DNA from: Adineta vaga
Taxonomy: Eukaryota > Rotifera
DNA length: 64,000 nt
Direction of reading: 5' to 3'
Assembly (NCBI GenBank): GCA_021613535.1
Contig: CP075492.1
Coordinates: forward strand, 11,222,001-11,286,000
Made by a program: the position numbers and the translations under genes
In this document: positions 48,584 through 61,038 of the stretch, piece by piece
Layout of the letters: every line of letters begins with the position of its first letter
Numbering within the stretch: position 1 is the first letter of the stretch
Notes under the pieces: generated by a model
Database searches by the model: none
The model's input: the letters and a program-made list of their open reading frames with translations, nothing else
What the model was told of the DNA's origin: nothing

Positions 48584-51374
48584 TCAGGGTTTTTTACAAC
48601 ATGAAGTACACATCGTATCGAAATTTTTCAAAAGTTCTTGAGGACAAGGTAATGCATCCATACCAGCTGGACCTGGTAAACCAGGTCGACCACGAAAACC
48701 TCGTTGCCCTTCTTGTCCTTCATTGCCCTTAATAAAAAAAACACTTTGATTAAATAGGTTTTCAAATTATCGTATTTACCCTATCGCCTTTTTCTCCGGG
48801 TGGACCCTGTAGGAAAACACAAAAAAAATCTTTAAGAATAGACAAATCTAAATTTTCACTCACAGGAAAACCTCGTTCACCTTGATTACCCTGAAATAAA
48901 GGAAGTAAATTTCATATAATGATTACAAATACAAATCGATTAATCAAACGCTTATTGTTAGAAGAAAATCAGCAACGCTTTCTACATTGTAAAAGTTAGT
49001 ATAATAAATGTAATCAAAGCATTAGACATCAAAAGAAAACATGTTACACACACATACCGACGAACGTTTCTTATGCATGCTCTTCAAATTATAGAAAAAT
49101 CGATTTTTTTGGAGAAGAAGAACAAAGAAAACATTTATACCATATAATAACCAGGTAAACCTATTGGACCTCGATTTCCCTTATCACCTTTAGTCGAAAC
49201 GCCTTTTTCACCCTAAATTTATTTTGAACATGTAGTAAGAAGGAAATGAAGTTTTTACTTTGATGCCAGGTGGTCCAGTATCACCTTTTATACCCTTGAA
49301 AATAAAACAAATCATTCTTATTAAAAGGTGCTCGATTGCAATTACCATGATACCCGTATATCCTCGTTCACCTTTTTGTCCATTCATGCCTGGTTGACCT
49401 GGTAGACCAATTCTTCCCTGAAAGATATTTACTCTTTCAGTTATCTATTTACATTTATTGTTCACTTACGCGAGGACCTGGTGGACCTCTTAATACAACA
49501 TGTGTTTGATTAAAATCAACTTTTTGATCATATCTCAATTCGTCTTTCACACCTGGTTCACCCTACAGAAACGAACTCAATCTAGTTATTATCATGTTCA
49601 TCTACAAGCATGAATATATAGATACACATACTTTTCTACCTGGTGGTCCAGGATAACCGATATCACCTTTGATACCATTGATTCCATCACGTCCAGGAAG
49701 TCCAGGACTAGAAACGAGACAAAAACTTCTTTGTTGTAATCGATCAATTAAATCTTCTCACTACCTTCCAGGTAAACCACTAGCACCACGACTACCTTTC
49801 GGTCCAATAGTTGAATAGCCTGGATCACCTTTAACTCCTGGTGGACCAGGTTCACCTTTTACATGAATAACATGACGCATTTTCGGTCGAACAAATGGTC
49901 CACGATCACCTTTTTCACCCTAGATACGAATAAAACATGCAAGAACCATGCAAATAAACATTCGTGCAGATATAACACCAAACCGCATACAAATAACAAA
50001 AACTGAAGAGAAGCGTTGCTGAGTTTTTCTTTTTTTTCTTAAGTTTTCCTTAAGTAGTTTTATCTTCATATATACTCTATCTCTGAATGGATTCTACATA
50101 CTTTTTCACCAGGTAAACCCTAAAACGAACGAATGTATAGAAAAGAGATAGAACAAAAATGAACATACATCTTGACCTGGTGCTCCAACTTTACCAATAC
50201 CATTAAGACCAGGTACTCCCATCTCACCTTTTTGTCCTGGTGGTCCAGGTGGACCTTGGATAAATTTACCCGAAGCAGATGATAATAGTGTTTGTTGACC
50301 AATTTCTACATCTCGACCTGGATCGCCTTTTTCGCCCTATATAAATCAAATCTTCATCTATATGAAAACAAAACTTTCTGCAAAATTTACCTTTACACCG
50401 TTCCAAACTATCGAACCTGGATGACCTCGTTCACCCTTTGGTCCCATTTCACCCTAAACATAATCATTTATATAGAATAATTTTAATTTCCTATCTTACT
50501 GGAAATCCGGCAAATCCTCGATCGCCCTAAAGTATAATTTAGAACATGATATTATATTTCAAATAATTTTAAAAAACAAACTTTTTCGCCTTTTGAACCT
50601 ACAAAGAAACAGACTTAGAAATTTTTACAAAAACGACTCTATGTACTTCATACCTGGTGGACATTGACAATTTGTAGATTGTATTTCTCTTGTAAATCGT
50701 CGTTGTCGTGCTTCACTCTAAAAGTTAATATAATATGTATCTGTCTTTCCACTCGTGTTCCGAGAAAAAAAACAATGCAGAACTCGTTACATGCTTCAAA
50801 TTGAATAGAAGAATGTGATGAAAACTTTTTTTTTGTAAATTAAACAAAAAGGTCAATTGAACTGCATCTATTATTATTCTTTTGTCATGTTATTTCATAT
50901 AAAACAAACATAAAGTTTAACATAATATGTTACATCATTGAAAGCAAAACTAAGTGACATTCTCTATTTGAAGTTCTTCATACTCATCGCGTAATAGTCA
51001 AGTGTATATATTGATCAAATGTCATAACGATAATTACTTACTCGAATAGTTTTAGGAATTGATTTCATATTTATTGTATCTTTTGATATCATCTGTCGGA
51101 TTGATTGATACATTGTTTTTAACCATTGTTCAAAGGATGGTGATTCTGAATGAAATAATGGTATAGCAGAAGTTGATGGTAATAATTCTGTGAGGATATT
51201 TTCTAATTTTGTTTGTCGTTCAGCTAAAATTTGATATTGATGAGCATTGTAAGCATTCCAAATAAGCGATATTAATATAAGAAAAAGATACAGTGTATGA
51301 GTAGAAAAATACATTGATAAAAACCATTTCGGTTGAGCTGAAATAGTTGTGAGTTTTCTTTTATCGATTGGCAT
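48584..51374 (-). CDS. Transmembrane collagen
   Basis: Sixteen exons join in frame to 463 residues: 51374-51042, 50717-50654, 50598-50582, 50526-50500, 50453-50391, 50336-50169, 50119-50102, 49919-49765, 49707-49632, 49562-49470, 49417-49346, 49294-49259, 49212-49141, 48890-48864, 48806-48780 and 48727-48584. The N-terminus is cytoplasmic and basic (MPIDKRK). It is followed by one signal-anchor helix near residue 25-42 (LYLFLILISLIWNAYN) and a helical stalk. EARQRRFTREI fits a furin site (RQRR), as in shed membrane collagens. Gly-X-Y blocks follow (GPPGPPGQKGEMGVPGLNG, GERGYTG and others), broken by non-helical spacers. The end PCPQELLKNFDTMCTSCCKK has four cysteines that could crosslink chains. 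Several exons are multiples of 9 nt (18, 27, 36, 63, 72), typical of collagen genes. The type II topology recalls collagens XIII, XXIII and XXV and gliomedin-like proteins. Confidence 0.9.
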
Positions 51375-53226
51375 ATTAAAAAGATTCGAATTTAATAATC
51401 ATATTGAAATGGAAAGCTGAGTAATGAAAGAAATCTTTCTAATTTCTCGAGATAAATTTAAGTTTGATGACAAGACGTCGATATAGAATATGTATAACTA
51501 GTAATTGTACATATACATGACGAAAGAACAATTCATAGGAAAGAAAAAGAAAGAGAAAAGAAAGTATATCGTATATGTATATATATATTTTTTCTTTTCT
51601 TATTCTCGTTTGATAATGATGGGAAGACAGAAGAAAATTTATTAATTATATCTCGACTAAAAACAAAATAAATGAGCTTTTGAAAGACAGAATAAGTTTA
51701 TATACATACAGAGTGAAGGACTCCGAAGAAAAATTGATTCTTGTTCAATACATATATACATGCTGAAAGAATATCCCACAGCGATCATCACTCAATTATA
51801 TTTGTGTGTGTATAGAACAGTTCGAATCGTAAGCATACTTAGGGTAATTATCTGCTAACCTTGGTACAAGCTGAAGTCTGTTCAGATGACAACTGTTGGC
51901 ATTATTATTAAAAGAAACCTTATTAAGTTTGATCGATTTTGTAACTGTTACGATTAAGAAAGAAGAAGTTCAATGCTGTTATTATATGATTTGATCCAAT
52001 TTCGTTTTTCAATAGTTTTATGAATGTTTCATTTTGATTCTCTTTCGAGAAGATTAATCTGACGTCTATGATATCGTCATTTTCTTGAACAGATGTCAAT
52101 AGAAAACGTATTTTCAATCTATTGGTTAAAAGAATATCATCTAATGTTCATGCGAAAATGAGAGTTTCTCATAAAAAATTACTCATGTAAATATTAAATG
52201 TGCTTATGGAAATATTGATTGTTTATTGAAATTGATTAATACTGACATTTTCTTTTCTTTCTTACAACATATATTCTATATTCTAACGATCGACTTGCCG
52301 TAGTCTTTATAGTTTGGTTGATTAGTAAAGCTCAACGTTATTATTATTAGTTTTACTGATATGATGAGAAAAGAAGAATTCTTTTGAAGAAAACAATCAT
52401 TGTGATTGAATGACTACGATTGCAATCGACATATATAGATATTTTTATTAGTAGAAATGAGAAAAAATATCGGAAATATGGGATACTTTTAGACGATAAA
52501 TAGAAAAACTTGAGCATCATTATTCGGTCTTTTTTCCTCTCTCTAAGTAGAGAAAAAAAAGAGCATCCGTTAGAATGCATTATTAATATTTCAAGCTTGT
52601 TGTCTGCTAAAAGGAGGTGTCAGGAGAAAAGAAACGTAGTTGAATTTTAGAAAGTGTGCGCGCGCGAGAGAGAGAGACAGAGACAGAAACAGAGGGAAAA
52701 GAGGAAAGTGTTGTTATAAATACTAACATTCAACTTTTCCAAAGAGAAAGACAAGCAAACATCAACTGTTGAAGTAGAGATAAGACTTTGAGTGGCATAT
52801 CTATCTTCAGTTAAGATATCTGATAGAGTAAATGAGAAAGTCGCTTTTTTTTTGTTTTCTTCTCATCTTGATAATGACACAAAATCAATATATTAGAAAA
52901 TATACGTCTTTTTGTATAGTTCTCTCTCAATTGATTCGTTTCTTCTGTTGTTTATTTTTACCTACATATATATATATATGGTTCTCATTTATGTTTAAGT
53001 GTTATTAGTAATTGGAAAGAAAAAAATTATTTTCTTTACGTTAGAAAAAAAAGTCAAGCGGTGCCGAAGTCAGATTGTTAACGATTGGGCGACAGAGAAA
53101 AAAAAGCAACATAAAAGAATGATTTAATCGTATAATGTTAACTTTGTTTCTGATGCGATTCTCTTGCATATCGATTATGAGTCGAACGATTTGACCGTAA
53201 TTTATCTTTGTAGATTCTTATTATCC
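51375..53226. other. Non-coding, 1.85 kb between collagen and TMEM163 (divergent)
   Basis: AT-rich, with a (CG)n/(GA)n patch at about 52659-52676, a (TA)n run near 52970 and poly-purine runs. No coding region is seen. An acceptor-like tttatctttgtag lies about 13 nt before the TMEM163 start. Confidence 0.5.
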
Positions 53227-53946
53227 ATGGCACGTTACGAACGTTTCGATGACGATACTCCTGCACCAAAATTTACGATTACAACAAGTTCAAATAATGA
53301 AAACAGTGATCTACTTGTTCTAGGTAATACAACATTATCCAAAGAAGATGAAAGAACAGTTCGTCATGCATTAATTACATTAAATATTATATCAATATTT
53401 GTTAGTACAGTATGTAGTTTAATTACATTTTTCCTGGCAATTGAAGAACGATCTGTCTCAGCACTTGGTTTTGCTCTTGATACAATTCTTGATGTATTAG
53501 CATTTAGTACAATCATATGGCGTTTTATGAGTTCAGAAGATCAAGCTAAGCGAGAAGTTTATGTTTTGAGAATATTATCTCTTCTCTTCTTTGTCTCTGG
53601 ACTTGCTATTTTTATCGATTCAATATCGGATTTATACCATCGTACTCATCCAATTCCAAATCAGTATCTTGCTATTGCCGTTGGTATTCAAACATTCATA
53701 TTTCTATGTTTAGCAGTGGGAAAATATACAGTAGCAAAGAAATTAAATGTTATCTCAGCTTATTCGGACGCATTCAATACGACAATTTCAGCATTAATGG
53801 CATTTTCAGTTACTATTAGCACAATTATATACAACTCAACAGCAAAATTTTGGTATTTAGATTCACTTGTTGGAATGTTTATTTCAATTACAATTATGGT
53901 TTACGGTATTTGGTTGATGTTAAAATCATTTAGTAATATTATTTAA
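53227..53946 (+). CDS. TMEM163: TMEM163-like zinc transporter (CDF-related)
   Basis: A single exon of 239 residues. Vertebrate TMEM163 is a zinc efflux/binding protein of synaptic vesicles and lysosomes, related to cation diffusion facilitators. The six hydrophobic helices and the motifs agree: VSALGFALDTILDVLAFSTI (helix 2, with the Asp pair that forms the metal site: FALDTILD), REVYVLRILSLLFFVSGLAI, SAYSDAFNTTISALMAFSVT (helix 5, second metal-site Asp), and FWYLDSLVGMFISITIMVYG, which matches the vertebrate WYLD...YG block. The start at 53227 (MARYERFDDD) follows an acceptor-like site; an in-frame ATG at 53164 lies before it. The gene ends 65 nt from the stop codon of the convergent CD225 gene, a very tight spacing. 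Confidence 0.9.
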   Translation: MARYERFDDDTPAPKFTITTSSNNENSDLLVLGNTTLSKEDERTVRHALITLNIISIFVSTVCSLITFFLAIEERSVSALGFALDTILDVLAFSTIIWRFMSSEDQAKREVYVLRILSLLFFVSGLAIFIDSISDLYHRTHPIPNQYLAIAVGIQTFIFLCLAVGKYTVAKKLNVISAYSDAFNTTISALMAFSVTISTIIYNSTAKFWYLDSLVGMFISITIMVYGIWLMLKSFSNII

Positions 53947-54011
53947 ATACTAACATTTCATTTTCATTAATAAAAAAAATTAAAGACACAAAACAAAATG
54001 AGAATTCTTAT

Positions 54012-54561
54012 TTAACGTCCCGGTTGCCATGGAATATAAGGACCTGTTGTACGTGTTTGATTAACAGATGGATCAATATTTCGTTGTTCATAATCATAAT
54101 GTAACATCACAATAGTTATAATTACCCCAACCATTAATAGTGTTGTAATTATATTTATCACAAATGTACGTTTTGACCATACGTTTGCTGCTTCATATCG
54201 ATTTTGCATTTTGAATTGACTTACTTTGTGTGAAAAATAACAACAAAGAATACCAAAAGGTATAAATAAAAGATTGAATATTGACCATGGAAAAAACGTT
54301 GGAATCTTTTCTGCTGATTTTGTCGGAGGTACTAAAGGGCCACTTGATTGAAAACTTGCATTACCACTTACATCTTGATTTCTGAGAGTTAATGTTGGAC
54401 GAGAAGTTACAGTTGTCCCAACAGGTGCCTATTTGAACGAGATATTGGTTCTGATATATTTGAAGTCATATTAATCACTATACGAAAACTTCGTCTCTAC
54501 ACCCAGCTGACGATCCAGATAAATGAGATAATCGATATGAAATATCAAAGGCCGTCTTCAT
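54012..54561 (-). CDS. CD225/dispanin-family membrane protein
   Basis: Exon 54428-54012 encodes 139 residues and is secure. A first exon at 54561-54484 (26 residues, donor gtatag, acceptor aaatag) keeps phase but is tentative. The protein has a Thr/Ser/Pro-rich N-terminal part and then the CD225 pattern. A first membrane-inserted helix follows FPWSIFNLLFIPFGILCCYF, with two adjacent cysteines that are often palmitoylated. A basic loop with NRYEAANVWSKR comes next, then a second helix INIITTLLMVGVIITIVM. The Asn-Arg/Ala-Ser/Lys block in the loop corresponds to the conserved GDxxxAxxxSxxA stretch. Members include IFITM antiviral proteins, PRRT2 and SynDIG1-like synaptic proteins; which role applies here cannot be told. 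The tail is short and ends in PWQPGR. Confidence 0.7.
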
Positions 54562-54865
54562 CGTCTACCTTTTCGCTCGAGCGATTCTTTTTTTCGAAGC
54601 ACGTGCCTTTCTTTTTAAGTGAGATTACAATGATGGTTCGCAGAGTCAGCAAACAATAGTTATCAATTCAGTCATACTTCATTTATTTTTATTTGCATGC
54701 AATAAAATACAAAAACAAAAACCGATTGTGAAATGTATAAGAAGAAGATTTGTGAATTGTTGAACATGTACATTCTCGTTTATATTATCTATCACTAGAG
54801 CATTCAGAAAGAAAAAAAATCATATCATTCGAGATTGTAAACATCTATCTATGTACATATGGACG
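54562..54865. other. Intergenic, upstream of CD225 gene and 3' end of NEK10
   Basis: About 300 nt, AT-rich, with an AATAAA-like signal on the minus strand side of NEK10 near 54700. No gene is seen. Confidence 0.45.
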
Positions 54866-57800
54866 TTATTTTCTTCCGGACGGTGGTCGTTGATTTCGTT
54901 GAATAGGTGGCGGGAGAGATTCACTTGAAGATATCGACATCGTTGTATCTTTGTAATAATCAGTTTCTTGAAGATATTGTTCAATATATGTCATCATTTG
55001 TTCATATGTAACACCTCCGTCACTATTTGGAATCGTTAAATCAACTAAAAAAACAATAAAGAATCATTCAAAGAAGAATCATACAAAATGATTAGAATAG
55101 TTCGTTTACCAGCTTTGAGATTCAATGAACTAGTTGATGCTGAACGAGAAGAATTTGTTAATGACTGCATACCAATACCATGTCTTCCAACTCCACTATC
55201 GAATTCAATGCAATCACTTAAATGATTCAATAATTTTGATAATTCGCTTTTTAAATTCTGAGCTGAACCTTTGGAAAAGAGATATGTTCGATAACGATCA
55301 ATTAAACGACGATATTTATTATCGGTTGAATTCGGTGGAATCTAAACAAAGAGAAATAAGATATCATTTGATCAAATAAATTGAAGAAAATAAACATACA
55401 AATGAAATATAAACAAGTTTATGAACAATTTCAAGTAATTGACTAACAGGATCAGTTGGTCGAAGTCGTTTTTGTGAGATACTTATTGATCCAGTTGCTG
55501 ATTGGACGAGAACGATTAAATGGACTTTGTCTACAACAGATAATAATAGAATAATGAATTCAATATTTATAACATACTTTCGTTCCATATTTGAAGAAAT
55601 ATGTGTTTGTTGTACGAGATTATTACTATCATAACCACTTTCGAATGAAATATTTGATGATTCAGGTGATCGAGCTTGATAAATTGAAGCTTAAAAAGTA
55701 ATGTCGTATTTGAATAAATTATTTTCTCTTGCTTTTTATGCATACTTTCAATTGAATTCAAAGATTGTTCTGAAGAAACACGAGGTATTGGTCGTCGACC
55801 ATTTGTTGGTCGTGTTGAACTACTTGGAGGTTGTGGTGTATTACTAAAAACAGATTCTTTTGATGTAATCTCTGGTGTATCACAATCAGAAACTAGGAAA
55901 AGAAAATCAACAATTAAAATATTCTTCTTGTTTGTTTTATTTACCTGCAGTAAATGTATCTGGCTTGAGTGTATCTTGTTGTCCATCTGTTCCATCAAAA
56001 CTGACATCAGGTATACCTCCACTATTACTAACTAATGATTCTTTTGTACTTGAACAACTTAAACATCGTTGATGATAATTAGATTGTTGTTGTAATTGAG
56101 ATTGTTGTTTAATTAAATCAAGTTCACGTTGATTATCTTGTTGTCTCATACGTTTTTCTAATGTTTGAATTGTTGTACATGAACGATCGGTATACAACAT
56201 CAATTGATCTGTACACAATTGTGCTACACAACATATATCCGGTCGACGTATGGGATCGATACATAAGCATTCGACAATGATTTGTCGTATACGATCTGAA
56301 TAATGTTTCAATGGAGTTTGATCATAATCACTAGCACAGATTTTTCCAGCTAACTGAAGAATATTTGAAGTGTAAAATGGTGGAACTAATGTTGACATAT
56401 GATAAAGTACACAACCTAAACTCCAGATGTCTAAATATATATTAGATGTGGATGAAGAAAAAAAACGACTTTGTATAAGGAAAAGACATCAAACCTGCTT
56501 TTTCATTGTAGGGCATATGTTGAACAATTTCTGGACAGGCATAATATAATGTTCCAACGACAGACGTCATTTTACTACAATCATTATCACGTAATTTAGC
56601 TAAACCAAAATCAGCTAGAAAGAAAAACGTTTCGATGAAATGTCATTGTCTTCAATAGAAAAAATCAGTCAGTTCTACTTACTAATTTTAACTCGATATT
56701 CATCATCTAACATAATATTATTTGCTGTTAAATCTCGATGAACAATTCCTTTTTCTTTATGTAAGTATCTTAATGCTAAAATAAGTTGAATGAAAACTTT
56801 CCAGATATTTTCTTCAATCATTTTTCGATTTGTTTCTTTTAATAATGATAAGTAATCTTGTAAAGATGATCCAGCAATTAATTCCATTAGAATATATAAT
56901 TTATCATCTAAAAAAATGGCAAATATCGAAAATATTAGACTTAAAAACAAACTTATGGTGTAAATTTATTACTTTCTGCGAAGATTCGATAATAACTAAC
57001 GATATTTGGATGACGCAGTTCTTCGCGAATAATTTTCACTTCATTTATTTTTTGTCCTAAACTACGATCACTTTCTGGACGTAATGAACGATTATCAATC
57101 TAAAGAAAATATATAATCATGAAATAATCATCAACATATCAGTATACAAACTTCTTTCAGTGCACAAACTGTTGTTGTTCCACGTCGAATGACACGATAA
57201 ACGGATCCAAATGCTCCTGAACCAAGACATTCATATAATCCATAATCACGTATAAATCGAGTTGGTTCTTGTCGAGGATTTAATGATTGTAAACGTTCAA
57301 GTTTGACTTTTGTTAATTCATCAATATGAATTGTATTCCATGCATCTGTTATTGATTTATACGCATTTAAATCACGTTGAAAATTGCCAATACTTAAAAA
57401 TAATTCGAAAATCTGTGTCGGAAATAATCGTCGATATTGATCACGATTTTTATTTAATGAAAATAAATATCGTAATGTTCGAAAAACATTTCGCTAGAAA
57501 AAGTTCATGATGAAAAAACAAAAACATCTCGAAGAAAAACGAATTTACTTGAAGATGATTGAATTTTTCTAGTCTTTGAAAATCTTCATTTTCAGGAAAG
57601 AGAAGTACTGCTAAAATATAGATACCATTTCGTTCAATGATTGTTTGACCATTCGTATAATCATATGAAAGTTCAGCTAAACATGTACAACAAGCAGATT
57701 GCATATCGAATAATTGATCACGACGTGATATCGCCTTTCAAAACATTTCAAATAAAATCTTTTCAATACAAAAGCTAGACTTTACTTCTGCATCTTCTCG

Positions 57801-59356
57801 CATGGATTTTTTTGAATTTTGTCCAGGTAAATGTGGATTGATATTTACAGGTGGTAATGCAAAATCAAAACCTCGATTACTAGAACAAAAAATATAATTC
57901 ATAGATATTTTCAATCAAAACACAAACAAATGAATCCTCTACCCATTCTCAAGTAATGATAATAATAATGGAATTGCTCCTGTTATACGAATTCGTCTTC
58001 GATTATCTTCAGCTTCAGCACAATGAGTTAAACACCAAATTGTATGATCCAAAACTTTTACATTATTATGACTTAAATGACTGAAGAAAAAACATATCCA
58101 CTTAACTTTGAAATCTACGCTTCAATTGTCAAACTTACCTGGTAAATGCATCAAGAAAATCATTTGGTACACGTGGAATACATTCTCGTCCTTCAGGATG
58201 ACCTAAGAAATTGGCCATTAACTGTAATGCAAGTCTACACGATAAAAGTATGATGAATGAATTCGAAATATTTGATAAATAACCTACTGTTCTGTTTCAA
58301 GATCTTTATATAAAAGTATTTGTAATAAACTATCAATCGTATCGGATTTAACAATTTCTTTAACATATAAATCACTTTGAAAGAATAAATAAATCGAATT
58401 AATTATATTAAAATCAAAGTTTTAAAAAATAAATCCTTACGATTGATCTATCATATTCATCAACAATCTTAACATTTCTTTTAAAAGTGTCGAATCCTGA
58501 GTTGTATTTAATAAACGTGTTATTGATTCAATGATATCACTTAATATTACATATTCTCGTTCAGCATGATTTGGTGTATTCATAATCAATTTTAGAAGAA
58601 TATCTTGAAGAGATAGAAAGTATTTTAGTATCATGGTATCGAATGAAACTTACTTAACATATGTTCAAAGACTTTACGAGCTATATATGTTGCTTCATTA
58701 TTACTATCACAGAGATCTGTAGAATAATTACTCAGATATAAATCCATTTGCTATAGAAAAGAAAGAATTGCATTTTGAAGAAGATCTAGAGAAGTCATAC
58801 TGTTTTTAGACCAACGATTCCATTTTCCTGGACAAAAACTAGTTGATATTCAGCATCACGTAATAATATTCGTAAACAGTAAAAGATCGATAATGAACAT
58901 AGTTTGCTTGGTCTAAAGACAAAGTTAATTGTTTGAAATAAAATATTTTGAATACTTACGATATAAGTAATTTTTTCTTGATAATAAATCGTAAAATCTA
59001 AGTTAGATAAAAGAAAGAAGGGAATTTTCGTAAGATTATTTAAAAAATACTATGATTTACATTAAGAAATTGTTTATGATCTGAATGTATTGAAAACTTT
59101 GCTTTTGCACGGAATTTATTTCTAAAGAATAATTCAAGAGAACTTGTATTTTTTTAAGAATATAACTTACTGAAATTCTTCGAAAGCTTTCTCTTCCAAT
59201 CGTTCATTCTCTGTTTTATCACTTCGTTCTAAATCATTGAAGATTTTATTTAAAATACTTCGATCAGTTAAACTAGAACATTTCAAGAATAAGAATTAAT
59301 CATTTTCCTATCATTCAGTTTTACTCACCTCGTTTGGCTCGTTCATTACTAGCCAT
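54866..59356 (-). CDS. NEK10: NEK10 serine/threonine kinase (ARM repeats plus kinase)
   Basis: Twenty-one exons join in frame to 1,117 residues (human about 1,170): 59356-59325, 59272-59171, 59121-59061, 58997-58960, 58912-58801, 58750-58654, 58603-58441, 58374-58288, 58234-58139, 58080-57943, 57879-57786, 57734-57549, 57493-57152, 57099-56973, 56907-56683, 56614-56495, 56430-55945, 55892-55746, 55689-55400, 55341-55110 and 55044-54866. The first 450 residues are helical, armadillo-like. The kinase domain (about 480-735) has LGSGAFGSVYRV, ALKE, IVHRDLTANNIML, TDFGLAKL, ACPEIV and DIWSLGCVLYHMSTLVPPFY, close to vertebrate NEK10. The tail keeps NEK10-specific blocks: QSATGSISISQKRLRPTDPV, GSAQNLKSELSKL and GGVTYEQMMTYIEQYL. 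Catalytic Lys, HRD and DFG are intact. NEK10 acts in DNA-damage response and motile cilia. Exon 55689-55400 contains an intron-like 47-nt segment that must be kept for the frame to hold. Confidence 0.93.
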
Positions 59357-59943
59357 AGATGAGAACTGAATATAAAATGTTCTACTTTGTTTGGTTATGG
59401 CAAACTAAAATGTAAGAAAGTGTGAATGTTTCATAAATGCCAAGAAAAAAATTTTGTCACATTAATTAAATGAATGTCAAAAACAAATGGAACATTTTTA
59501 TGATATTAAAAATTTATAAATCACTTTCATTTTGAAATATATCGAGTGATGTTGCTCTTTATTTCTTTTTTAGTTAGTTTTTCTTTTGGATAAAAATTTT
59601 TGTATTGAAATTCGAAAATCCAAAACAAAACAATTTACTTCAAGAAGATGAGAATTGTTTGGAATTTTAACAACACAATCAGGTGTTTTGTTTACACCTG
59701 TATTGTTTATCTTTATCGTCAACAGACGACATCTATCAGAAGAATTAATTCATAGAAAAACCTATTTAAATCTATGAAAAAACTTCTTTTTTCGATATTT
59801 ATTTGAATATTAATAAAAACTTGTTATTGATTTCATCGTAAATAATCCTAAAACTCGTCCATTACGCTCGTCCGTCGAAGTATTCTTTCTGTCAAAGTTA
59901 TTTGTTTGATTTCGTCCTTGGGATAAGTTGTTTTTTCATAGAA
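59357..59943. promoter_or_regulatory. Candidate bidirectional promoter between NEK10 and a small acidic protein gene
   Basis: 587 nt between divergent start codons, AT-rich, with no coding region. Acceptor-like sites precede both starts (tatattcag before NEK10, tttttcatag before the gene at 59944), so leader exons or trans-splicing may be involved. Confidence 0.4.
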
Positions 59944-60345
59944 ATGGATCAAGAAAGTGCAATGATGATATTTTTATCTTATCAAAAATTACGAATGCCA
60001 ACATTTAGTAAGTCTAATCTATTATTTCTATTTTCATTATGATTGAATCTTCTAGGTGTAAGACAACGACGAACAGAAAATCCTTTACGTGAACGTTTAC
60101 TTGTTAGAAAATTTATTGTTCAATTGGAAACGTAGTAAATCTACTTAATTGAAATTATTTTTCATATTTTATTTTTGTTTTCATTCGAATAGTTATTTTC
60201 AACAGCAACAGCAATTATCAATGACTACGACGGACGGTGAACAAATGGATGTCGATCAGGTAAAATTTAAAGATAAGTTCTTATTCATAAGTTTGTTTTC
60301 TTCTTCTTCTTCTTCTAGGAAATGGATGATGAAGATGATGATTAA
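59944..60345 (+). CDS. Small protein with acidic tail, unknown
   Basis: Four exons, 59944-60007, 60056-60134, 60193-60259 and 60319-60345, join in frame to 78 residues. The N-terminal half is basic and helical (MIFLSYQKLRMPTF, VRQRRTENPLRERLLVRKF). A Gln run follows, then an acidic end MDVDQEMDDEDDD. The exon 2 donor is either 60132 or 60135 (two gt sites 3 nt apart), which adds or removes one Tyr. Such NAGNAG-like choices do not alter the frame. No signal peptide or membrane segment is seen. I do not recognise a family. Four in-phase exons and a typical last-codon stop support a real gene. Confidence 0.6.
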
Positions 60346-60822
60346 AATCTCTCTTCCTTACAGTATTTTTGTTTGGTAATCAACAAATCTCTGTGTTTTA
60401 GTTGTCTCTATAAAATAATTATGTCAGATTAATTATTCTTCTTAATATTATTTTTGCTTCTTCTCGTACTTGTCAGACTTGTCAACATTTATTGTCTTGT
60501 TCTCTTTTTGATATTACTAAATAAATTTATTCATTAGTTAATTTTTTTTTGAAATGAAAGATTAATTTTCTTCTTTTTGATCAAATTTCAAATCAATATG
60601 TAAAAAGGAAGAAAGAAAGAGAAAAAGTAAAAGTAAACGTCAAATGAATAGTAAGAAGGAGAACAAGCTTTTTCTTCCCTCTCGTCATTGATTTTGTTGT
60701 GACAACCATAAGTGATGAGAGTGATTGTTTAATTCATAACGACAAAAAAAAATGCTGTTTTCGTTTGAAGTTATTTGACGTGAAATTTGTTTAACTAGAC
60801 GATTAGAAATTTTATTTATTCA
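60346..60822. other. Intergenic
   Basis: AT-rich, with an AATAAA-like signal (taaataaatttatt) near 60519. It likely holds the 3' untranslated region of the small acidic protein gene. No gene is seen. Confidence 0.45.
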
Positions 60823-61038
60823 ATGGCAGCCATAGTTTCTCGTACTGTACCAACGACATCGATGCGTCGTTCACAATATCAATCTCAATCAACAAATGGT
60901 ACAATATCTTTAAATCGTAGTCTTTCAACCAATGAGTCCACAAATCCGAATGATGCCATTCCTATACCATCATTATCAGGTACCAATCCATTAGTGACAA
61001 TCATCTATTCAACAATATTATTAACAAACGGTATGTAA
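60823..61038 (+). CDS. Short Ser/Thr-rich open frame, doubtful
   Basis: 71 residues from an ATG that follows AT-rich sequence: polar at first (MRRSQYQSQSTNGTISLNRS), ending in a hydrophobic patch with PLVTIIYSTILL. A donor-like aacg|gtatgtaac lies at its end, so it could be the first exon of a longer gene. Spliced to the acceptor at about 61246 it would read in a frame different from the CXorf65-like protein. No family is recognised and this may not be a gene. Confidence 0.3.
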   Translation: MAAIVSRTVPTTSMRRSQYQSQSTNGTISLNRSLSTNESTNPNDAIPIPSLSGTNPLVTIIYSTILLTNGM

